Source: Tolypeutes matacus | Lineage: Eukaryota; Chordata; Mammalia; Cingulata; Chlamyphoridae | Reading direction: 5' to 3' | Length of the DNA stretch: 64,000 nucleotides | Assembly: GCA_026826555.1 (NCBI GenBank) | Contig: JAKSZT010054582.1 | Coordinates: 220,258-284,257 of the forward strand | Shown here: piece by piece, positions 58,815 through 64,000 of the stretch | Layout of the letters: each line of letters opens with the position of its first letter | Numbering within the stretch: the stretch's first letter is position 1 | Made by a program: the position numbers and the translations under genes | The notes under the pieces: model-generated | Told to the model about the DNA's origin: nothing | Database searches by the model: none | The model's input: the letters and a program-made list of their open reading frames with translations, nothing else

Positions 58815-59480
58815 ACTGATGGCAATCCACGCATTTCAATACACATTTATTGCTGTTCCTGGTAACATCCCATAAAAGAGCATCTTCCCAATTATATAAT
58901 CATATTTTTTTTTTCTTGGAAAGGCATAATGATATCCTAGGCAGTAATAAAATAGGAATTGATAACAAAGTTGGACCCACTTGTCTGAATAAATATAGAA
59001 ACAAATGTTCATTCACTTTTGGCTAAATAAATCATGTAAAACACATAAAACAAAAGAAAAATTCCTGCCAATTTGCTTGGTTTATTTTCCAGTTAATTTA
59101 ACGTTAAATTTTCTACCAACTGTTTTCATCATATTAAAACTCACAAAGATGATTGCATATTGTGATTTTTATTTCCAGAAATGTTATAATGGAAAGTGCA
59201 TACCTTAGTACTAGTCTTAAAATTTTGATAATATCCATGAAACATATTTCTTTAATAGACAAACTAATTAAATTGGAGGAGAAATCACATTTCAGTCTCA
59301 AGATTTTACTAAATAAAAAGAATTATCTATGTGAAAATTATTTAATTTAAAAGAGTTCAGATGACTTAAATATAGGTGAAGTTAGACTTACATTTCAACT
59401 TGTTCATAGAACTTCTCTTCACACAAATATCTATTTTGTGCTCTTTTCTGGAAATTACCCCATTCCAGTAGTCCTTTGGT

Positions 59481-59958
59481 AGCAGTGATTAACAGAGCAG
59501 CAGAACGTGTGCTGGAGGCAGCTGCTCTTTTTGTGCCAGCATAAACAGTGCTGCTGTGCAAGTGCTTGGAAGAGGTGGGGTTGCTGATCCATCAGGCTCT
59601 GAGGAGAACATATCAATCTATAGATGACTCTCTGATCTTGAAATCTAAAGGGCTTAGAGGATTTCAGAATTCGTTGTGGACTCTAACCCCTATTTTCATT
59701 CCAATTTCTCATTATTGGAAAGGAAATGTTTTTCTATGTCTGTGCCTCCATTGTAAATATGAAAACCATAACCGGTTTTCTAGGTTTCACATGTAAACAA
59801 GGGGAATTATGCCTCAGAACAGACCACATCCATAGACTATTTTGATGTGAATTTGTATTTAGCATTGCTTCTGAAGTGACTAAAGTCTTTTGGAATGTTG
59901 TGATGAATGTTTTTTGCATACAGAAAGTACATAACTTTTTGGGGTCCAAAAAGTGGTT
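59481..59958 (+). mobile_element. MaLR internal sequence, 3' part
   Basis: Non-coding sequence of the kind that precedes the 3' LTR of MaLR elements ('catcaggctctgaggagaac', 'atttcagaattc', 'cacatgtaaacaagg', 'gcctcagaacag'). It runs straight into the LTR at 59959. Beginning and 5' LTR are missing. Confidence 0.6.
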
Positions 59959-60525
59959 TGTGGTGGTTTGGAGCTGTATGTACCCCAGAAAAAAATGTTC
60001 TTAAACTTTAGCTCTTCCTGGGTGAGGGGGGGGAGAATCCATTGTAAGTAGATTTTAAAAAAATTTATTTATTATTTTTCATTTTTAAAGAAGCTTTAGA
60101 TTACATAAATGTTACATAAAGAATTGTAAGGGATGGCCTTATGCCCCTGTCCCTCTCTCTCCCACACTTTCCCACACTGTGGGCCAGTTCAATCAGGATG
60201 GGTCTTAATTCTGTTACTGGCATCCTTTATAAGTGGAATGAAATTCCAGATAGAGAGGAAGCCACTGGAAACAAAAAACCAAAGGTCAAAGAACTCAGGT
60301 GAAAATGAAGAGGCCAGGAGAGGCCACCATATGCATTGCCATGTGACAGAGGACACAAAGACCAATGATCACCACCAGCCAGCCCCAGAATGCCACAGTC
60401 TTAAGGGATAAAACATCACCTCAATCAAGTCTCAATTTGAACATTTTCCCAGTTTGAAATCTATGGGCTATCAAATTCCCATTGCTTAAGCTGGTATATT
60501 CTTGAGTAGCCAAGAAAATTAAACA
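59959..60525 (+). mobile_element. MLT1-like (MaLR) LTR with nested L1 fragment
   Basis: Starts TGTGGTGGTTTGGAGC and ends GAAAATTAAACA. Shared blocks with 22396-22821 include 'ggtcttaat', 'tgccatgtgac', 'cccattgctt'. A short antisense L1 3'-UTR fragment (about 60052-60178) interrupts it, with loss of a little LTR sequence. It stands at the 3' end of the internal sequence before it. Confidence 0.75.
60052..60178 (-). mobile_element. Short L1 3' UTR fragment nested in the LTR
   Basis: Tail first on + (A/T-rich 60056-60090), then 'tttagattacataaatgttacataaa' near 60100-60120, as in 2700-2740. LTR sequence resumes at 'gggccagttcaatcagg'. Confidence 0.75.
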
Positions 60526-60591
60526 CATATATACAACTTAAATTTTCCATTTTAACCATGTTCATATATACAAATCTGTGGTGTTAATTAC
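60526..60591 (-). mobile_element. Old L1 3' UTR piece (continues after the LTRs)
   Basis: 'tttccattttaacc' and 'ctgtggtgttaatta' match the old L1 at 4498-4542. It is separated from the main body (61453-64000) by two LTRs. Confidence 0.55.
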
Positions 60592-61019
60592 TGTTTTAGT
60601 TTGCTAAAGGCTGCCAAAGCAAACATACAGAAATGGGTTGATTCAGCATATGGCTCATCTCTCCCAGGGCCTCATCTCTTCAGCTTAGGGTTGTTCCACT
60701 TATTCCTGCCTCCAACTTTTCTGTCAGCCTCTCAGGGTTTCTCTTTCTTTCTGTGGATGTCGGTGATCCTGGAGTCCTCTCTTGCATGACAGGGTAAAAA
60801 TCGTATCTTTCCTTCACTGTATCTCTCTGCATGTTTCTCCCATTTATAAAAGACCCTAGCAAGAGGGCCAAGACGCACACTGGATCACACGTCATTGAAG
60901 TACTAAATCAAAGACCCCCAAATGAATTCAGTTCAAACAAATGGTTACACACTCACAGGAATGGTATCACTCCAAGGACATGATTATTTTGGGGATTCAC
61001 AAAAGCTTCAATTGTCACA
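60592..61019 (-). mobile_element. Solo MLT1-like LTR, antisense, in old L1
   Basis: + strand starts TGTTTTAGTTTGCTAAAGG and ends TTGTCACA, the reverse of an MLT1-like LTR. Flanks ATTAC (60587-60591) and ATTAT (61020-61024) match at four of five. The surrounding L1 reads '...gtgttaattatattc...' across the insertion, as in the old L1 at 4537. Confidence 0.7.
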
Positions 61020-61035
61020 ATTATATTCATAATAC

Positions 61036-61452
61036 AAAAAAAACTTTGGCTTAAACAATAGAAATTTATTGTCAGAGTTTTGAGGCTGGAAGATTTCCAT
61101 AATTGTGTCATCAGCAAGGTGATTCTTACTTCCTGAATATTGTGGCTTTCTGGAACAGGCTGCCTATGACCCTCAATCCTTGGCTTTTTTTGTCACATGG
61201 CAATGCACATGGCTTTGTTATCTCCTTTCTCCTCTCCATTGACTTACAGCTTCCTCTGTCACTTTCTATGAGTCAGTTTCATTTTGATCATAAAGGACTC
61301 CAAGAATTAGACAAAAACCCAAACTGACTCAGATGACCACACCTTAACTAAAAATAGCTTCTACAATAGGTCCTATTTTAAATGGGTTTACTGTCACAAA
61401 AATACATTTAGATTAAGAATTCTTTTAGGGATAAATAATCCAATTCCCAACA
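61036..61452 (-). mobile_element. Second MLT1-like LTR, antisense, partial
   Basis: Same family as 5651-6020: 'tccttggctttt', 'tcacatggcaatgcacatggct', 'aactaaaaatag', 'gattaagaa', ending 'aattcccaaca'. The end at 61036 is eroded. Confidence 0.65.
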
Positions 61453-64000
61453 TAGTTACATAATTTTGTTTCTTATATTTGATGTTTAATTCTTTTTAGT
61501 GAATTGTTCTATAGAGTGAGGGAGGTATAAGTTCACATTCATATTTTTGCCTGTAGATATCCATGTTCCTCAAAACCATTTGTTAAATAAATTATTCTTT
61601 CCCCATTGAGTGGGCTCACAACCTTTAAAAATTCAATTGGCCTTATACACACACATGAGGTTTATTTCTGAACTCTCCATTCAATTTCATTGGTTTATAT
61701 GTCTGCCCTTGTACCATGTCATGATGTTTTGATTATTATAGCTTTGTAAGAAGTTCTAAAATTGGGAAGTGTTTGTCCTACAACATTCTTATTACTTTTC
61801 AAGATGGTTTGGCTGTTTAGATCACCTCATGTACTTTCCATATAAGTTTGATGTTTGATTTTTCAATTTCTATGTGAAAGCTGCTCAAATTTTGTTTGAG
61901 AGTACATTGAATCGTTAAACCACTTTGGATAGAATTAACTTCTTAACATTTAGTCTTGCAATCCATGAACATGGAATGTCCTTTAATTTATTTAGGTCTT
62001 CTTTAATTACTTTAAGCTATGTTTTGTAGTTTTCTGTTTATGCCCTTTACTCCTTTTGTTAATCCTAGATATTTGATTAATTTTCTTGCTATTTTAATTG
62101 GAATTATTTTCTTCATTTCCTCTTCATGTTCATTAATAGTGTATAGAACGACCTCTGAATTTGCTTATTGATATTTTACCCTGACACATTGCTAAATTAG
62201 TCTACTGTTTCTAGTAGTTTTGTTGTAGACTTTTTCATAATTATTTATGTAAGATCATTTCATCTGAGAATGGGGAGTGTTCTATTTCTCCTTTTCTATT
62301 TGGATTCTTTTTAGTCCCTTTTTTGCATAATTATTCTGATTAGAACTTCCATCATAATGTTGAGTTACAGTGATGACAGTGGCATCCTTGTTTTGTTCCA
62401 GATCTTAGAGGGAAAACTTTCAGTCTTTCACTACTGAATATAGATGTTAATTGTGGGTTTCTCAAAATAATCTCTATCATTTTTTGTTAATTTCCTACTA
62501 TTTTTAGTTTTCTGCATATATTGACATCATGTGGATTTTTTCTTCACTTTACCAATGTGGTATATAAAAATAATTGATTTTCTTATGCTGAACCACCCTT
62601 GCATACCTGGAATAAAGCCCTCTTGATCATGGTGAATAATTACTTTTTTGCTGTTGGATATACTTTTTGGTTGTTTTGATCATTATTGCATCTATATTAT
62701 TAAGGGGTATTGGCCCATAATTTTCTTGTGATATCTCTATGTGGATTTGGTCTTAGGGTGATTCTTACCTCACAGAATGAGTTAGGGAATGTTCTCTGTG
62801 TTTCAACTTTTTTGGAGGAACTTGAGCCAGATAGGTGTTTTGGGAATGTTTGGTAAAATTCCCAAGTGAAGCTATCTTGACTGGGCTTTTCTTTGTTGGG
62901 AGATTTTTGATTACTAATATTATTCCTTTCATTGTTTTTGGTCTGTTGAGATCTTCTTTTTATTCTTGAAACAGAATAGGTAGTTTACATGTTTCAAGGT
63001 ATTTTTGCATTATATCTAGACTGTTGAATTTGTTGGGTTCTGTTGTCCATAGTATCCTCTTTTACATTTTTTAAATTTTGTGAGGTGGATGGTAATGCCC
63101 TGCCCTTCATTTCTGATTTAATTATTTGCCTCATCTCTCTTTTTTTTTATTTCTCAGTCTAGCTAAAGTAAAGATATTCTATATCTTTTCCATGAATCAA
63201 CTCTCGATTATCAATTTTCTTTGTTTCCTTAATCTCAAATTCATTTATCTTCACTAAAACTTTGTAATTTCCCACTCTGTTCCCTTAGGGTTTAGTTTGC
63301 TTTTCTCCTTTTAGTTTCTCAAGTTGTGAGATCTTTGTTTTTTTTGTAGTAAAATTATAGACCTATGAATTTCCTTCTCACCACTGCCTTTGATGCATTC
63401 AATGATTTTTGCTATGTTTTCTTTCTGTTCATTCACCTCAAGATATTTCTTAATTGCTTTAATGATTTATTTTTTGACACATAGATTGTGTGTGTTTTGT
63501 TTGATTTCCGAATATTTGTGAATTTTTCAATTATCCCTCAGATTTTGACTTACCATATGGTCTATCTTGGAGAATGCCACATGTGCAGTAGAGAATAATG
63601 TGTATTTGGTATTGTTGGATGAAGAGTCTGTTAGCTCTTGATAGTAATTTATATCTTCTATTTTCTTATCAATCTTCTGTTCAGATGCCCTAACCATTAA
63701 TATCTATGGTGCATTGATATCATCTACTATTACTGTAGAACCATTTACTTAATTCTTCAAACCTGTAAACATTAGCTTCATATATTGTGGGGTTCTGTTT
63801 TTTGGATGCATATATATTTATTTTTTTATGTCTTCATGTGGAATTGAACTTGATTTAGTATATAATACATTTCTTTGTGCCTTCTTTGTACCATATTGGG
63901 TCCCTTCTCATTTACTTCTGTGTATTTTTCAGAAATTTTTGTTGTGTTTACCATGGGGCCTCAATATAACATCCTAAATCTTTAACAACTTATAACAACT
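61453..64000 (-). mobile_element. Old L1 ORF2 region, antisense, running off the window
   Basis: Minus-strand L1 ORF2 remains in normal order from the C-terminal part (61470) towards the endonuclease region (63500-64000). Phrases parallel 14640-17400, for example 'ctgtagctttgtaa' equivalents at 61740, 'gcatccttgttttgttcc' at 62382, and 'aatgtgtatttggt' at 63598. No frame longer than a few dozen codons survives. Confidence 0.75.

Larger units (their letters stand above)
55690..59480. repeat. Duplicate B of the OR5T block (partner 26270-30390)
   Basis: See the duplicate A entry for paired positions. Duplicate B carries the solo LTR at 57899-58461 and lacks the L1 fragment of duplicate A. Confidence 0.8.

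Noticed and set aside
1..64000. CRISPR arrays, bacterial operons, riboswitches or other prokaryotic systems
   Set aside because: Composition, nested retrotransposons and OR pseudogenes show mammalian nuclear DNA; no spaced direct repeats of CRISPR type were seen.

Overview
This window is nuclear DNA of a placental mammal, most likely a xenarthran (armadillo, sloth or anteater). Three things point there. There is a dimeric tRNA-derived SINE of the type known from armadillos and sloths (32468-32690). There is a LINE-1 lineage with an unusually long 3' UTR. There are abundant MLT1-like and MLT2-like LTRs. I cannot decide the species. The window is AT-rich and I see no intact host protein-coding gene. 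All host genes recognised are broken olfactory receptors (ORs): one OR8H-like on + (19946-20890) and two OR5T-like on - (27912-28886 and 57315-58814). In human, OR5T and OR8H genes are neighbours on chromosome 11q12, so this looks like a decayed part of the same cluster.

Layout. 1-2180 is the left arm of an old inverted duplication; its partner is 33645-46600, read backwards and now swollen by later insertions. 2181-4220 holds old L1 pieces. 4225-18340 is an old antisense L1, split by an MLT1-like LTR (5651-6020) and by L1 copy 1, a full-length younger L1 with 16-bp target-site duplications (6189-14601). 18341-26270 holds the OR8H pseudogene and an MLT1-like provirus (22396-23942). 26270-30390 is duplicate A, with OR5T-A and an L1 fragment inside it. 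30390-33645 has L1 fragments and the SINE. 33645-46600 is the right arm, carrying L1 copy 2 (34619-44687); that L1 itself contains a solo LTR and a small L1. 46850-49580 is unassigned AT-rich DNA. 49990-55675 is a decayed antisense ERV-L provirus (MLT2-like LTR, gag/pro/pol remains, dUTPase region). 55690-59480 is duplicate B with OR5T-B, which is cut by a solo LTR. 59480-64000 is a MaLR remnant followed by an old L1 with nested LTRs running off the window.

The most interesting observation concerns the two large L1 copies. Copy 2 has 967 bp in its 5' UTR that copy 1 lacks. The missing block starts with a perfect GTGAGT donor and ends with a long pyrimidine tract and AG, and copy 1 has the sequence expected after joining at these sites. 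The simplest reading is that copy 1 was made from a spliced L1 RNA. Other points worth a second look are paralogous empty sites that date two insertions, alternative L1 3' ends, a G-quadruplex-type tract conserved in the L1 3' UTR, and internal rearrangements of the ERV-L.
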